Assembly (NCBI GenBank): GCA_947179485.1
Contig: OX359246.1
Span: 13,454,001 to 13,518,000 of the forward strand
DNA: 64,000 nucleotides
Direction of reading: 5' to 3'
From: Allacma fusca
Lineage: Eukaryota; Arthropoda; Collembola; Symphypleona; Sminthuridae
Part shown: piece by piece, positions 1 through 13,210 of the stretch
Layout: every line of letters begins with the position of its first letter
Position numbering within the stretch: the first letter of the stretch is position 1
The notes under the pieces: model-generated
Told to the model about the DNA's origin: nothing
Seen by the model: the letters and a program-made list of their open reading frames with translations, nothing else
The model's database searches: none
Made by a program: the position numbers and the translations under genes

Positions 1-205
1 TAAGTAGCAATGTTACATGCATTCCAATGCAGCACACGTGCGTTTTTACTAATTTTGCATGATTTCACAGGCCGGTGTAATGATTTCGAAGCAACGCTCC
101 TAAAACAAATGGGCATTCGAGCAAAGCAGATACCGAAGAGTCACAAACAACAGAACACACCCAAGTTGTTAAAAAAGACTAACACCTGCAATAACACACA
201 ACCTG

Positions 206-1246
206 ATGAATCCTCCCACACGCCGTGCGTCCTGCACCCGCAAACGACTATTCGATTCTACGTCTTATCGCGCGCTGCAGGAAACGGAATTGCAGGAGTG
301 TTGGGATAGAAAGGGGAAACAGGTGGCAATACCACACAGCTGCAGTAATTCGTTCGACCGTTTACCTTTTGTCTTATGGAGTTCACGTGCTATCGATCTT
401 CCAAGATACGAGTTCCAAAATTCTTGTCCCCTTGATAACTGCCTAATGACACTGACGTTTTTGCTGGAAACTTATTCCAACATTCGAAACTTCTTTCAAA
501 GACCGGATTTACCCGACCCAGCAACTACAACAGCATTGATGGAATGTATTGACTTTGTACGCATGTTTAAGTTTAACCACGCTAAAAAACATTGGTTGAT
601 GTATGTTACTAAAAACGAACAGTTTCAACGCAAAGTCAAAGCAGCTGACACTGCAATGCAGTACGAAATCGACAACCAGAGCGTTGGCAAGTCGTGTGAT
701 GATACTGTCGTGAGTTTCGACATGTACGGTAGTGAATGCGAGTACGTCGTTCAACCCTTGCGAAATTTTTTTACAATGTTTGACGAAATTACGTCCTGTC
801 CAGTGCATATTAATGTACGCGTACCGACTTCTCCCACGCTTTACAACAACAACACATTTGGGAGTATCATTTCCGATTTCAACGGCGAGACAGGTATTCG
901 GGGAAATTGTACCATTCGCGGATGCCTCGGTACCATATCTTCCCGGCGCATATGTTTTCAAGACAAGTACTCCCCTTTCCCAGTAATTTGCTTAAGTCCG
1001 ACAAATACAGTATACGATGAAGTTCCTCACCTTGTAAACATTTCAGGAACTACGTTTAAACTTGCTGCTGTGTCGTTATACCAACGACATCGGCATCATT
1101 TTGTTACAGTGTTTCCAAATCAGAGCGGTTTGTTCATGTACGACGGTATGACACGTAACAACAAGTTCGAGAAACTGAAATCACCACCTATGCACCATTC
1201 CGTGTCGGTTGTGTATTATCGGCATGCTACAGGTTTTAATGAATGA
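206..1246 (+). CDS. USP-like cysteine peptidase ORF, probably transposon-related
   Basis: A 346-residue open frame from the ATG at 206. Near residue 72 it has a Cys box (NSCPLDNCLMTL), and near residues 296-315 a His box (HRHHFVTVF followed by MYDG). The order Cys, then His followed by an aromatic and D/N-G, is that of ubiquitin-specific-protease-fold peptidases. Similar short USP-like peptidases occur in arthropod transposon-encoded proteins and in host genes. No zinc finger or ubiquitin-like domain is visible. The basic, low-complexity first 60 residues may include unspliced intron or non-coding sequence, so the start is uncertain. A hAT-type element lies 188 bp downstream, possibly in the 3' UTR, since an AATAAA is present beyond it near 2739. 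The peptidase call rests on two short motifs only. Confidence 0.45.
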   Translation: MNPPTRRASCTRKRLFDSTSYRALQETELQECWDRKGKQVAIPHSCSNSFDRLPFVLWSSRAIDLPRYEFQNSCPLDNCLMTLTFLLETYSNIRNFFQRPDLPDPATTTALMECIDFVRMFKFNHAKKHWLMYVTKNEQFQRKVKAADTAMQYEIDNQSVGKSCDDTVVSFDMYGSECEYVVQPLRNFFTMFDEITSCPVHINVRVPTSPTLYNNNTFGSIISDFNGETGIRGNCTIRGCLGTISSRRICFQDKYSPFPVICLSPTNTVYDEVPHLVNISGTTFKLAAVSLYQRHRHHFVTVFPNQSGLFMYDGMTRNNKFEKLKSPPMHHSVSVVYYRHATGFNE

Positions 1247-1434
1247 TGAAGTTGTTGATATAGTATGTAATCATTTTTAATTAACACTACACCAAAATGA
1301 TACAACAATATAATTTCGTTACGCCTTGTCTTACTCTTATGAATTGTTATGTGTACGCTTGTTGTATTGCACATAAATGTACGTATCCTCACTAACTCTG
1401 ATAACTGGCATGTATTTATCACTGTCGTTGTAGT

Positions 1435-2636
1435 CAGAGCTGCGTTCAAGTTCAAGTATAACTTGAATAGTTCAAGTGCGTATCAAGTTCAAGTCAAGTC
1501 AAGTGCAGACAATTTTGTAACTTGACACTTGAACATCAAGTTCAAGTGAAATTATAATTTTAACTTGAATTTTCAAGTTCAAGTTCGATCAAGTTCAAGT
1601 TAACAATTTATTACTTGATTGTAAAATCAAGTCAAGTTCAAGTACAATGAATGGAAGTACTTGAATAAAACTTGAGTATAACTTGAACTGAAAAGCAATG
1701 TAAGCAATGCCGAATTGCATCCCACTAAAAATAATATTGGGCGTCAATCATCATAATAATGTCATCTTTGCATTTGTTTTCATTCCATCGACATTAAAGT
1801 CGCCTCCACGATGGTGGTCGAGAATAATTCTTGTGTCCTGTTTCCATGCTTTGAATTTTGAATAATTACAATTTCCGTCTTATTGTTTTGTAAAAATGTT
1901 CTTGATACTCGGGGTTCTTGTTCCATTATAAAAATGAAGTGATTGTTCACTTCACCTGTTCTCAAGCTAAGAAGTTTAAGAATAATTTATTATTTCATGT
2001 AAAAATATTTTTTGCTGATATTAAACATGATGGCGCAGACGGACAACCAACAATCTTATAAATCAAGATTGGTTAAACAAAATTAACGACGACAAATATT
2101 TATGAACATAACTGCTGGTTACACTCACCAGATGAGTGCAACACTAATGTCAACCTTCCAGTATTGTGATTTCTAAACTCTTAATAGTGCAAATTAGTAA
2201 ATTAGATTGGACTACAATGTTTACAGTTATTTGATCAAGTATTTTAAATTTTTAAGCAATTTTAAAGCAAAGAATATCACCTGCATGCCGTTTAGTTCAT
2301 CCTAATCACGACCTAGCCATTATTAGCTATAATAGTTGTGGACGAAATTTTTAGTATTGTTTATTCATTTACGAAAAAATTACTTGAATAATCAAGTTCA
2401 AGTACAAGTTCAAGTTCACGTTCAAGTCAAGTTATGTGCCCAACTTGAACGTCAAGTTATGATCAAGTTCAAGTTCAATAAAATGAACTTGAAAATCGAG
2501 TACTTGAATACTCAAGTTGCTTGAGAAACTTGATTCATCAAGTACAAGTGCGGATACCTCGCTTAGACAATTTTTTCAAGTTCAAGTCAAGTTCAAGTCA
2601 AGTTGTCTAAAATAACTTGACTTGAACGCAGCTCTG
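1435..2636. mobile_element. hAT-type non-autonomous element, CAAGTT-rich ends
   Basis: The 1202-bp element starts CAGAGCTGCGTTCAAGT and ends with the exact inverse of those 17 bases. It is flanked by the perfect 8-bp direct repeat GTTGTAGT at 1427-1434 and 2637-2644. An 8-bp target duplication and CAG...CTG ends are hAT hallmarks. About 250 bp inside each end is a degenerate array of CAAGTT/CAAGTC motifs in both orientations. The middle, about 1700-2330, is unique AT-rich DNA without a transposase. Confidence 0.88.
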
Positions 2637-2644
2637 GTTGTAGT

Positions 2645-3144
2645 TAATAGTTTTTAATACGTATTTGCCTAACTAAACGTCTGGAGTAGTAGTACGACCA
2701 GCTGCATTGCAGCGTGCTGAATGTCTGTAATAACCAATAAACATTAACATATTGTAGTGAAGTGTGACAAGGTTCGATATAGCTATTAGCGCTTACTTAT
2801 ATTTCGAAAAACGGTCCAGGTGGCCTGAATTCAGAAATGTATAATTAGCACATATGATCAACGTTTATATTCATATAATCTTTCGTCTCAACGGGTACCC
2901 CAATGTTTATTAGCAATAAAATATGTTCACTTGCAAGTACATGTTTGTAATACTTTTTGCATGTTGTAGTTTACCAAGCATGAAATTTTGACCGGAGGTA
3001 CCATCATTGGTGGGCTTGAAATAATTTAACAGCGATATATCATGACATGTACCTGTCGAACTAACAATCGTACCAGTAGTGCCTTTGTTCTTATGGAATT
3101 TGAATTTGTAAACATTCTTTTCTGCTAGGTAATTTGTCAAGTCT
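2645..3144. other. Non-coding spacer
   Basis: I see no supported gene. An AATAAA near 2739 could serve the upstream peptidase-like gene. The short minus-strand open frame at 2910-3140 has no recognisable features. Confidence 0.4.
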
Positions 3145-3855
3145 ATGGAAGAAACGGAAGAAGGGCGTCGAAGGCGTGCAGCCGCTGTTGAAGCTGCATT
3201 CCCGGAGGCTTGGAAGGCCTCAAAGCCTCACCCTAGAACTGGCAGCAATTGGACGGCTAATGTGATGGCCAATACGCTTGGGTATTACATGTAGATGGAT
3301 GCCTTAAAAGTATTGTACGGAACATGATAATGTTTTTGATTGGTGTGTTTTATGTTGTAGATACGATCCGGAGGTAGTACTAGGGCGCCACGGTGAGGGT
3401 CAGACCTCCATTGTGAAGCCACCCCCTAATTTAGTCAGCCGACAAGCCGACATGGTTTATGACAGGAGGCTTAACAGCGATGTCATGAGGTGCGTTGGCC
3501 AAGCGGAGATAAGCGAACGTCGTCTCGGTGCAGTAAACTACCTACAAGGGATAGCATTCACATCAGGGGGCATGGTAAAAGAACAATGTGGCACAATAAA
3601 GACGTCGTAATACATAATTAGTACAATGATTTCGGGTTCTTGCAGTTTCAAGGTAAACCAAGCCCAGACTGGAGAGACTTAAAGAAGGAGCAAAAGAAGA
3701 ACGACACGGACATTAAAGGACGAAGAAAACGTCGTTGCGAGAAAGTTTACGCCAAACGGGCAGCGAAAGCGGAAGAAAAAAGAAGGGTCGACTCTAACTC
3801 CAATTGTGGCCGCAAAACACCGCCTTATTTCTCGGGAAATCCGACTTCTTTGTAA
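3145..3855 (+). CDS. Unrecognised three-exon protein, basic C-terminus
   Basis: I assemble three exons: 3145-3281, 3361-3574 and 3646-3855. They are joined by introns of 79 and 71 bp with GT/AG ends (donors GTATTA and GTAAAA; acceptors TGTTGTAG and TTCTTGCAG) in agreeing phases (2, then 0). The product is 186 residues. It is acidic then Arg-rich at the start (MEETEEGRRRRAAAV), has a central part with GYDPEVVLGRHGEGQTS, and ends in a strongly basic Lys/Arg region that could be a coiled coil or nucleic-acid-binding tail. I do not recognise a family. It lies next to a peptidase-like ORF on the same strand, so both may come from one decayed large DNA transposon, or it may be a host gene. The start ATG follows an AG-rich context and an upstream exon cannot be excluded. 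The satellite array begins 82 bp after the stop. Confidence 0.55.
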
Positions 3856-3937
3856 ATAACATGTGTAATAAATAATTCACACATCAGTGTCGTCTTGTAA
3901 TACCATAAACATCTACATTAAAGAATTAAAATGAGAA

Positions 3938-6900
3938 TATCAGTACATAACTAGAAGCACTAAGTGCCAGGGGTCACGAATCTGCGCTTGAATTGAAATT
4001 CCATTGAGAATTGTGGAAATGGTAGTAGGAAACTGCCTGGCCTATGACAGTCCCAAAAAATCGACAGAGTCCAACTTGGAAATTCCAAGTTTGAAATTTC
4101 TCAATATCAGTACATAACTAGAAGCACTAAGTGCCAGGGGTCACGAATCTGCGCTTGAATTGAAATTCCATTGAGAATTGTGGAAATGGTAGTAGGAAAC
4201 TGCCTGGCCTATGACAGTCCCAAAAAATCGACAGAGTCCAACTTGGAAATTCCAAGTTTGAAATTTCTCAATATCAGTACATAACTAGAAGCACTAAGTG
4301 CCAGGGGTCACGAATCTGCGCTTGAATTGAAATTCCATTGAGAATTGTGGAAATGGTAGTAGGAAACTGCCTGGCCTATGACAGTCCCAAAAAATCGACA
4401 GTCCAACTTGGAAATTCCAAGTTTGAAATTTCTCAATATCAGTACATAACTAGAAGCACTAAGTGCCAGGGGTCACGAATCTGCGCTTGAATTGAAATTC
4501 CATTGAGAATTGTGGAAATGGTAGTAGGAAACTGCCTGGCCTATGACAGTCCCAAAAAATCGACAGAGTCCAACTTGGAAATTCCAAGTTTGAAATTTCT
4601 CAATATCAGTACATAACTAGAAGCACTAAGTGCCAGGGGTCACGAATCTGCGCTTGAATTGAAATTCCATTGAGAATTGTGGAAATGGTAGTAGGAAACT
4701 GCCTGGCCTATGACAGTCCCAAAAAATCGACAGAGTCCAACTTGGAAATTCCAAGTTTGAAATTTCTCAATATCAGTACATAACTAGAAGCACTAAGTGC
4801 CAGGGGTCACGAATCTGCGCTTGAATTGAAATTCCATTGAGAATTGTGGAAATGGTAGTAGGAAACTGCCTGGCCTATGACAGTCCCAAAAAATCGACAG
4901 AGTCCAACTTGGAAATTCCAAGTTTGAAATTTCTCAATATCAGTACATAACTAGAAGCACTAAGTGCCAGGGGTCACGAATCTGCGCTTGAATTGAAATT
5001 CCATTGAGAATTGTGGAAATGGTAGTAGGAAACTGCCTGGCCTATGACAGTCCCAAAAAATCGACAGTCCAACTTGGAAATTCCAAGTTTGAAATTTCTC
5101 AATATCAGTACATAACTAGAAGCACTAAGTGCCAGGGGTCACGAATCTGCGCTTGAATTGAAATTCCATTGAGAATTGTGGAAATGGTAGTAGGAAACTG
5201 CCTGGCCTATGACAGTCCCAAAAAATCGACAGTCCAACTTGGAAATTCCAAGTTTGAAATTTCTCAATATCAGTACATAACTAGAAGCACTAAGTGCCAG
5301 GGGTCACGAATCTGCGCTTGAATTGAAATTCCATTGAGAATTGTGGAAATGGTAGTAGGAAACTGCCTGGCCTATGACAGTCCCAAAAAATCGACAGTCC
5401 AACTTGGAAATTCCAAGTTTGAAATTTCTCAATATCAGTACATAACTAGAAGCACTAAGTGCCAGGGGTCACGAATCTGCGCTTGAATTGAAATTCCATT
5501 GAGAATTGTGGAAATGGTAGTAGGAAACTGCCTGGCCTATGACAGTCCCAAAAAATCGACAGTCCAACTTGGAAATTCCAAGTTTGAAATTTCTCAATAT
5601 CAGTACATAACTAGAAGCACTAAGTGCCAGGGGTCACGAATCTGCGCTTGAATTGAAATTCCATTGAGAATTGTGGAAATGGTAGTAGGAAACTGCCTGG
5701 CCTATGACAGTCCCAAAAAATCGACAGAGTCCAACTTGGAAATTCCAAGTTTGAAATTTCTCAATATCAGTACATAACTAGAAGCACTAAGTGCCAGGGG
5801 TCACGAATCTGCGCTTGAATTGAAATTCCATTGAGAATTGTGGAAATGGTAGTAGGAAACTGCCTGGCCTATGACAGTCCCAAAAAATCGACAGTCCAAC
5901 TTGGAAATTCCAAGTTTGAAATTTCTCAATATCAGTACATAACTAGAAGCACTAAGTGCCAGGGGTCACGAATCTGCGCTTGAATTGAAATTCCATTGAG
6001 AATTGTGGAAATGGTAGTAGGAAACTGCCTGGCCTATGACAGTCCCAAAAAATCGACAGAGTCCAACTTGGAAATTCCAAGTTTGAAATTTCTCAATATC
6101 AGTACATAACTAGAAGCACTAAGTGCCAGGGGTCACGAATCTGCGCTTGAATTGAAATTCCATTGAGAATTGTGGAAATGGTAGTAGGAAACTGCCTGGC
6201 CTATGACAGTCCCAAAAAATCGACAGAGTCCAACTTGGAAATTCCAAGTTTGAAATTTCTCAATATCAGTACATAACTAGAAGCACTAAGTGCCAGGGGT
6301 CACGAATCTGCGCTTGAATTGAAATTCCATTGAGAATTGTGGAAATGGTAGTAGGAAACTGCCTGGCCTATGACAGTCCCAAAAAATCGACAGAGTCCAA
6401 CTTGGAAATTCCAAGTTTGAAATTTCTCAATATCAGTACATAACTAGAAGCACTAAGTGCCAGGGGTCACGAATCTGCGCTTGAATTGAAATTCCATTGA
6501 GAATTGTGGAAATGGTAGTAGGAAACTGCCTGGCCTATGACAGTCCCAAAAAATCGACAGTCCAACTTGGAAATTCCAAGTTTGAAATTTCTCAATATCA
6601 GTACATAACTAGAAGCACTAAGTGCCAGGGGTCACGAATCTGCGCTTGAATTGAAATTCCATTGAGAATTGTGGAAATGGTAGTAGGAAACTGCCTGGCC
6701 TATGACAGTCCCAAAAAATCGACAGTCCAACTTGGAAATTCCAAGTTTGAAATTTCTCAATATCAGTACATAACTAGAAGCACTAAGTGCCAGGGGTCAC
6801 GAATCTGCGCTTGAATTGAAATTCCATTGAGAATTGTGGAAATGGTAGTAGGAAACTGCCTGGCCTATGACAGTCCCAAAAAATCGACAGTCCAACTTGG

Positions 6901-9900
6901 AAATTCCAAGTTTGAAATTTCTCAATATCAGTACATAACTAGAAGCACTAAGTGCCAGGGGTCACGAATCTGCGCTTGAATTGAAATTCCATTGAGAATT
7001 GTGGAAATGGTAGTAGGAAACTGCCTGGCCTATGACAGTCCCAAAAAATCGACAGTCCAACTTGGAAATTCCAAGTTTGAAATTTCTCAATATCAGTACA
7101 TAACTAGAAGCACTAAGTGCCAGGGGTCACGAATCTGCGCTTGAATTGAAATTCCATTGAGAATTGTGGAAATGGTAGTAGGAAACTGCCTGGCCTATGA
7201 CAGTCCCAAAAAATCGACAGAGTCCAACTTGGAAATTCCAAGTTTGAAATTTCTCAATATCAGTACATAACTAGAAGCACTAAGTGCCAGGGGTCACGAA
7301 TCTGCGCTTGAATTGAAATTCCATTGAGAATTGTGGAAATGGTAGTAGGAAACTGCCTGGCCTATGACAGTCCCAAAAAATCGACAGAGTCCAACTTGGA
7401 AATTCCAAGTTTGAAATTTCTCAATATCAGTACATAACTAGAAGCACTAAGTGCCAGGGGTCACGAATCTGCGCTTGAATTGAAATTCCATTGAGAATTG
7501 TGGAAATGGTAGTAGGAAACTGCCTGGCCTATGACAGTCCCAAAAAATCGACAGAGTCCAACTTGGAAATTCCAAGTTTGAAATTTCTCAATATCAGTAC
7601 ATAACTAGAAGCACTAAGTGCCAGGGGTCACGAATCTGCGCTTGAATTGAAATTCCATTGAGAATTGTGGAAATGGTAGTAGGAAACTGCCTGGCCTATG
7701 ACAGTCCCAAAAAATCGACAGTCCAACTTGGAAATTCCAAGTTTGAAATTTCTCAATATCAGTACATAACTAGAAGCACTAAGTGCCAGGGGTCACGAAT
7801 CTGCGCTTGAATTGAAATTCCATTGAGAATTGTGGAAATGGTAGTAGGAAACTGCCTGGCCTATGACAGTCCCAAAAAATCGACAGAGTCCAACTTGGAA
7901 ATTCCAAGTTTGAAATTTCTCAATATCAGTACATAACTAGAAGCACTAAGTGCCAGGGGTCACGAATCTGCGCTTGAATTGAAATTCCATTGAGAATTGT
8001 GGAAATGGTAGTAGGAAACTGCCTGGCCTATGACAGTCCCAAAAAATCGACAGAGTCCAACTTGGAAATTCCAAGTTTGAAATTTCTCAATATCAGTACA
8101 TAACTAGAAGCACTAAGTGCCAGGGGTCACGAATCTGCGCTTGAATTGAAATTCCATTGAGAATTGTGGAAATGGTAGTAGGAAACTGCCTGGCCTATGA
8201 CAGTCCCAAAAAATCGACAGAGTCCAACTTGGAAATTCCAAGTTTGAAATTTCTCAATATCAGTACATAACTAGAAGCACTAAGTGCCAGGGGTCACGAA
8301 TCTGCGCTTGAATTGAAATTCCATTGAGAATTGTGGAAATGGTAGTAGGAAACTGCCTGGCCTATGACAGTCCCAAAAAATCGACAGAGTCCAACTTGGA
8401 AATTCCAAGTTTGAAATTTCTCAATATCAGTACATAACTAGAAGCACTAAGTGCCAGGGGTCACGAATCTGCGCTTGAATTGAAATTCCATTGAGAATTG
8501 TGGAAATGGTAGTAGGAAACTGCCTGGCCTATGACAGTCCCAAAAAATCGACAGAGTCCAACTTGGAAATTCCAAGTTTGAAATTTCTCAATATCAGTAC
8601 ATAACTAGAAGCACTAAGTGCCAGGGGTCACGAATCTGCGCTTGAATTGAAATTCCATTGAGAATTGTGGAAATGGTAGTAGGAAACTGCCTGGCCTATG
8701 ACAGTCCCAAAAAATCGACAGAGTCCAACTTGGAAATTCCAAGTTTGAAATTTCTCAATATCAGTACATAACTAGAAGCACTAAGTGCCAGGGGTCACGA
8801 ATCTGCGCTTGAATTGAAATTCCATTGAGAATTGTGGAAATGGTAGTAGGAAACTGCCTGGCCTATGACAGTCCCAAAAAATCGACAGAGTCCAACTTGG
8901 AAATTCCAAGTTTGAAATTTCTCAATATCAGTACATAACTAGAAGCACTAAGTGCCAGGGGTCACGAATCTGCGCTTGAATTGAAATTCCATTGAGAATT
9001 GTGGAAATGGTAGTAGGAAACTGCCTGGCCTATGACAGTCCCAAAAAATCGACAGAGTCCAACTTGGAAATTCCAAGTTTGAAATTTCTCAATATCAGTA
9101 CATAACTAGAAGCACTAAGTGCCAGGGGTCACGAATCTGCGCTTGAATTGAAATTCCATTGAGAATTGTGGAAATGGTAGTAGGAAACTGCCTGGCCTAT
9201 GACAGTCCCAAAAAATCGACAGAGTCCAACTTGGAAATTCCAAGTTTGAAATTTCTCAATATCAGTACATAACTAGAAGCACTAAGTGCCAGGGGTCACG
9301 AATCTGCGCTTGAATTGAAATTCCATTGAGAATTGTGGAAATGGTAGTAGGAAACTGCCTGGCCTATGACAGTCCCAAAAAATCGACAGTCCAACTTGGA
9401 AATTCCAAGTTTGAAATTTCTCAATATCAGTACATAACTAGAAGCACTAAGTGCCAGGGGTCACGAATCTGCGCTTGAATTGAAATTCCATTGAGAATTG
9501 TGGAAATGGTAGTAGGAAACTGCCTGGCCTATGACAGTCCCAAAAAATCGACAGAGTCCAACTTGGAAATTCCAAGTTTGAAATTTCTCAATATCAGTAC
9601 ATAACTAGAAGCACTAAGTGCCAGGGGTCACGAATCTGCGCTTGAATTGAAATTCCATTGAGAATTGTGGAAATGGTAGTAGGAAACTGCCTGGCCTATG
9701 ACAGTCCCAAAAAATCGACAGAGTCCAACTTGGAAATTCCAAGTTTGAAATTTCTCAATATCAGTACATAACTAGAAGCACTAAGTGCCAGGGGTCACGA
9801 ATCTGCGCTTGAATTGAAATTCCATTGAGAATTGTGGAAATGGTAGTAGGAAACTGCCTGGCCTATGACAGTCCCAAAAAATCGACAGAGTCCAACTTGG

Positions 9901-12900
9901 AAATTCCAAGTTTGAAATTTCTCAATATCAGTACATAACTAGAAGCACTAAGTGCCAGGGGTCACGAATCTGCGCTTGAATTGAAATTCCATTGAGAATT
10001 GTGGAAATGGTAGTAGGAAACTGCCTGGCCTATGACAGTCCCAAAAAATCGACAGTCCAACTTGGAAATTCCAAGTTTGAAATTTCTCAATATCAGTACA
10101 TAACTAGAAGCACTAAGTGCCAGGGGTCACGAATCTGCGCTTGAATTGAAATTCCATTGAGAATTGTGGAAATGGTAGTAGGAAACTGCCTGGCCTATGA
10201 CAGTCCCAAAAAATCGACAGAGTCCAACTTGGAAATTCCAAGTTTGAAATTTCTCAATATCAGTACATAACTAGAAGCACTAAGTGCCAGGGGTCACGAA
10301 TCTGCGCTTGAATTGAAATTCCATTGAGAATTGTGGAAATGGTAGTAGGAAACTGCCTGGCCTATGACAGTCCCAAAAAATCGACAGTCCAACTTGGAAA
10401 TTCCAAGTTTGAAATTTCTCAATATCAGTACATAACTAGAAGCACTAAGTGCCAGGGGTCACGAATCTGCGCTTGAATTGAAATTCCATTGAGAATTGTG
10501 GAAATGGTAGTAGGAAACTGCCTGGCCTATGACAGTCCCAAAAAATCGACAGAGTCCAACTTGGAAATTCCAAGTTTGAAATTTCTCAATATCAGTACAT
10601 AACTAGAAGCACTAAGTGCCAGGGGTCACGAATCTGCGCTTGAATTGAAATTCCATTGAGAATTGTGGAAATGGTAGTAGGAAACTGCCTGGCCTATGAC
10701 AGTCCCAAAAAATCGACAGAGTCCAACTTGGAAATTCCAAGTTTGAAATTTCTCAATATCAGTACATAACTAGAAGCACTAAGTGCCAGGGGTCACGAAT
10801 CTGCGCTTGAATTGAAATTCCATTGAGAATTGTGGAAATGGTAGTAGGAAACTGCCTGGCCTATGACAGTCCCAAAAAATCGACAGAGTCCAACTTGGAA
10901 ATTCCAAGTTTGAAATTTCTCAATATCAGTACATAACTAGAAGCACTAAGTGCCAGGGGTCACGAATCTGCGCTTGAATTGAAATTCCATTGAGAATTGT
11001 GGAAATGGTAGTAGGAAACTGCCTGGCCTATGACAGTCCCAAAAAATCGACAGTCCAACTTGGAAATTCCAAGTTTGAAATTTCTCAATATCAGTACATA
11101 ACTAGAAGCACTAAGTGCCAGGGGTCACGAATCTGCGCTTGAATTGAAATTCCATTGAGAATTGTGGAAATGGTAGTAGGAAACTGCCTGGCCTATGACA
11201 GTCCCAAAAAATCGACAGAGTCCAACTTGGAAATTCCAAGTTTGAAATTTCTCAATATCAGTACATAACTAGAAGCACTAAGTGCCAGGGGTCACGAATC
11301 TGCGCTTGAATTGAAATTCCATTGAGAATTGTGGAAATGGTAGTAGGAAACTGCCTGGCCTATGACAGTCCCAAAAAATCGACAGTCCAACTTGGAAATT
11401 CCAAGTTTGAAATTTCTCAATATCAGTACATAACTAGAAGCACTAAGTGCCAGGGGTCACGAATCTGCGCTTGAATTGAAATTCCATTGAGAATTGTGGA
11501 AATGGTAGTAGGAAACTGCCTGGCCTATGACAGTCCCAAAAAATCGACAGAGTCCAACTTGGAAATTCCAAGTTTGAAATTTCTCAATATCAGTACATAA
11601 CTAGAAGCACTAAGTGCCAGGGGTCACGAATCTGCGCTTGAATTGAAATTCCATTGAGAATTGTGGAAATGGTAGTAGGAAACTGCCTGGCCTATGACAG
11701 TCCCAAAAAATCGACAGAGTCCAACTTGGAAATTCCAAGTTTGAAATTTCTCAATATCAGTACATAACTAGAAGCACTAAGTGCCAGGGGTCACGAATCT
11801 GCGCTTGAATTGAAATTCCATTGAGAATTGTGGAAATGGTAGTAGGAAACTGCCTGGCCTATGACAGTCCCAAAAAATCGACAGTCCAACTTGGAAATTC
11901 CAAGTTTGAAATTTCTCAATATCAGTACATAACTAGAAGCACTAAGTGCCAGGGGTCACGAATCTGCGCTTGAATTGAAATTCCATTGAGAATTGTGGAA
12001 ATGGTAGTAGGAAACTGCCTGGCCTATGACAGTCCCAAAAAATCGACAGTCCAACTTGGAAATTCCAAGTTTGAAATTTCTCAATATCAGTACATAACTA
12101 GAAGCACTAAGTGCCAGGGGTCACGAATCTGCGCTTGAATTGAAATTCCATTGAGAATTGTGGAAATGGTAGTAGGAAACTGCCTGGCCTATGACAGTCC
12201 CAAAAAATCGACAGAGTCCAACTTGGAAATTCCAAGTTTGAAATTTCTCAATATCAGTACATAACTAGAAGCACTAAGTGCCAGGGGTCACGAATCTGCG
12301 CTTGAATTGAAATTCCATTGAGAATTGTGGAAATGGTAGTAGGAAACTGCCTGGCCTATGACAGTCCCAAAAAATCGACAGTCCAACTTGGAAATTCCAA
12401 GTTTGAAATTTCTCAATATCAGTACATAACTAGAAGCACTAAGTGCCAGGGGTCACGAATCTGCGCTTGAATTGAAATTCCATTGAGAATTGTGGAAATG
12501 GTAGTAGGAAACTGCCTGGCCTATGACAGTCCCAAAAAATCGACAGTCCAACTTGGAAATTCCAAGTTTGAAATTTCTCAATATCAGTACATAACTAGAA
12601 GCACTAAGTGCCAGGGGTCACGAATCTGCGCTTGAATTGAAATTCCATTGAGAATTGTGGAAATGGTAGTAGGAAACTGCCTGGCCTATGACAGTCCCAA
12701 AAAATCGACAGAGTCCAACTTGGAAATTCCAAGTTTGAAATTTCTCAATATCAGTACATAACTAGAAGCACTAAGTGCCAGGGGTCACGAATCTGCGCTT
12801 GAATTGAAATTCCATTGAGAATTGTGGAAATGGTAGTAGGAAACTGCCTGGCCTATGACAGTCCCAAAAAATCGACAGTCCAACTTGGAAATTCCAAGTT

Positions 12901-13168
12901 TGAAATTTCTCAATATCAGTACATAACTAGAAGCACTAAGTGCCAGGGGTCACGAATCTGCGCTTGAATTGAAATTCCATTGAGAATTGTGGAAATGGTA
13001 GTAGGAAACTGCCTGGCCTATGACAGTCCCAAAAAATCGACAGAGTCCAACTTGGAAATTCCAAGTTTGAAATTTCTCAATATCAGTACATAACTAGAAG
13101 CACTAAGTGCCAGGGGTCACGAATCTGCGCTTGAATTGAAATTCCATTGAGAATTGTGGAAATGGTAT
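3938..13168. repeat. Satellite array, 55 full 167/165-bp units plus a partial one
   Basis: Head-to-tail units begin TATCAGTACATAACTAG. From the first unit start (3938) to the last (13081) is 9143 bp, which fits exactly 34 units of 167 bp and 21 of 165 bp. I counted 21 short units directly. The only difference I can see is CGACAGAGTCC (long) versus CGACAGTCC (short), so the units are otherwise essentially identical. Each unit holds a 19-bp inverted repeat AACTTGGAAATTCCAAGTT and the small palindrome GCACTAAGTGC. The unit is close to nucleosome length, as many centromeric or heterochromatic satellites are. The last copy diverges after 13168. There is no open frame of note. Confidence 0.97.
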
Positions 13169-13210
13169 TAGGAAACGTACTTGACCCTGTCAGTCCATAA
13201 AATCGACCCC
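13169..13210. repeat. Degenerate terminal satellite copy
   Basis: The sequence continues the satellite unit with many substitutions: GGAAACGTACTTGACCCTG in place of GGAAACTGCCTGGCCTATG, then TCCATAAAATCGACC. Edge copies of satellites are typically diverged because they escape homogenisation. Confidence 0.7.

Noticed and set aside
3938..13168. CRISPR-like regular spacing
   Set aside because: The whole 165-167-bp unit is repeated without unique spacers, and the genome is eukaryotic. It is a satellite.
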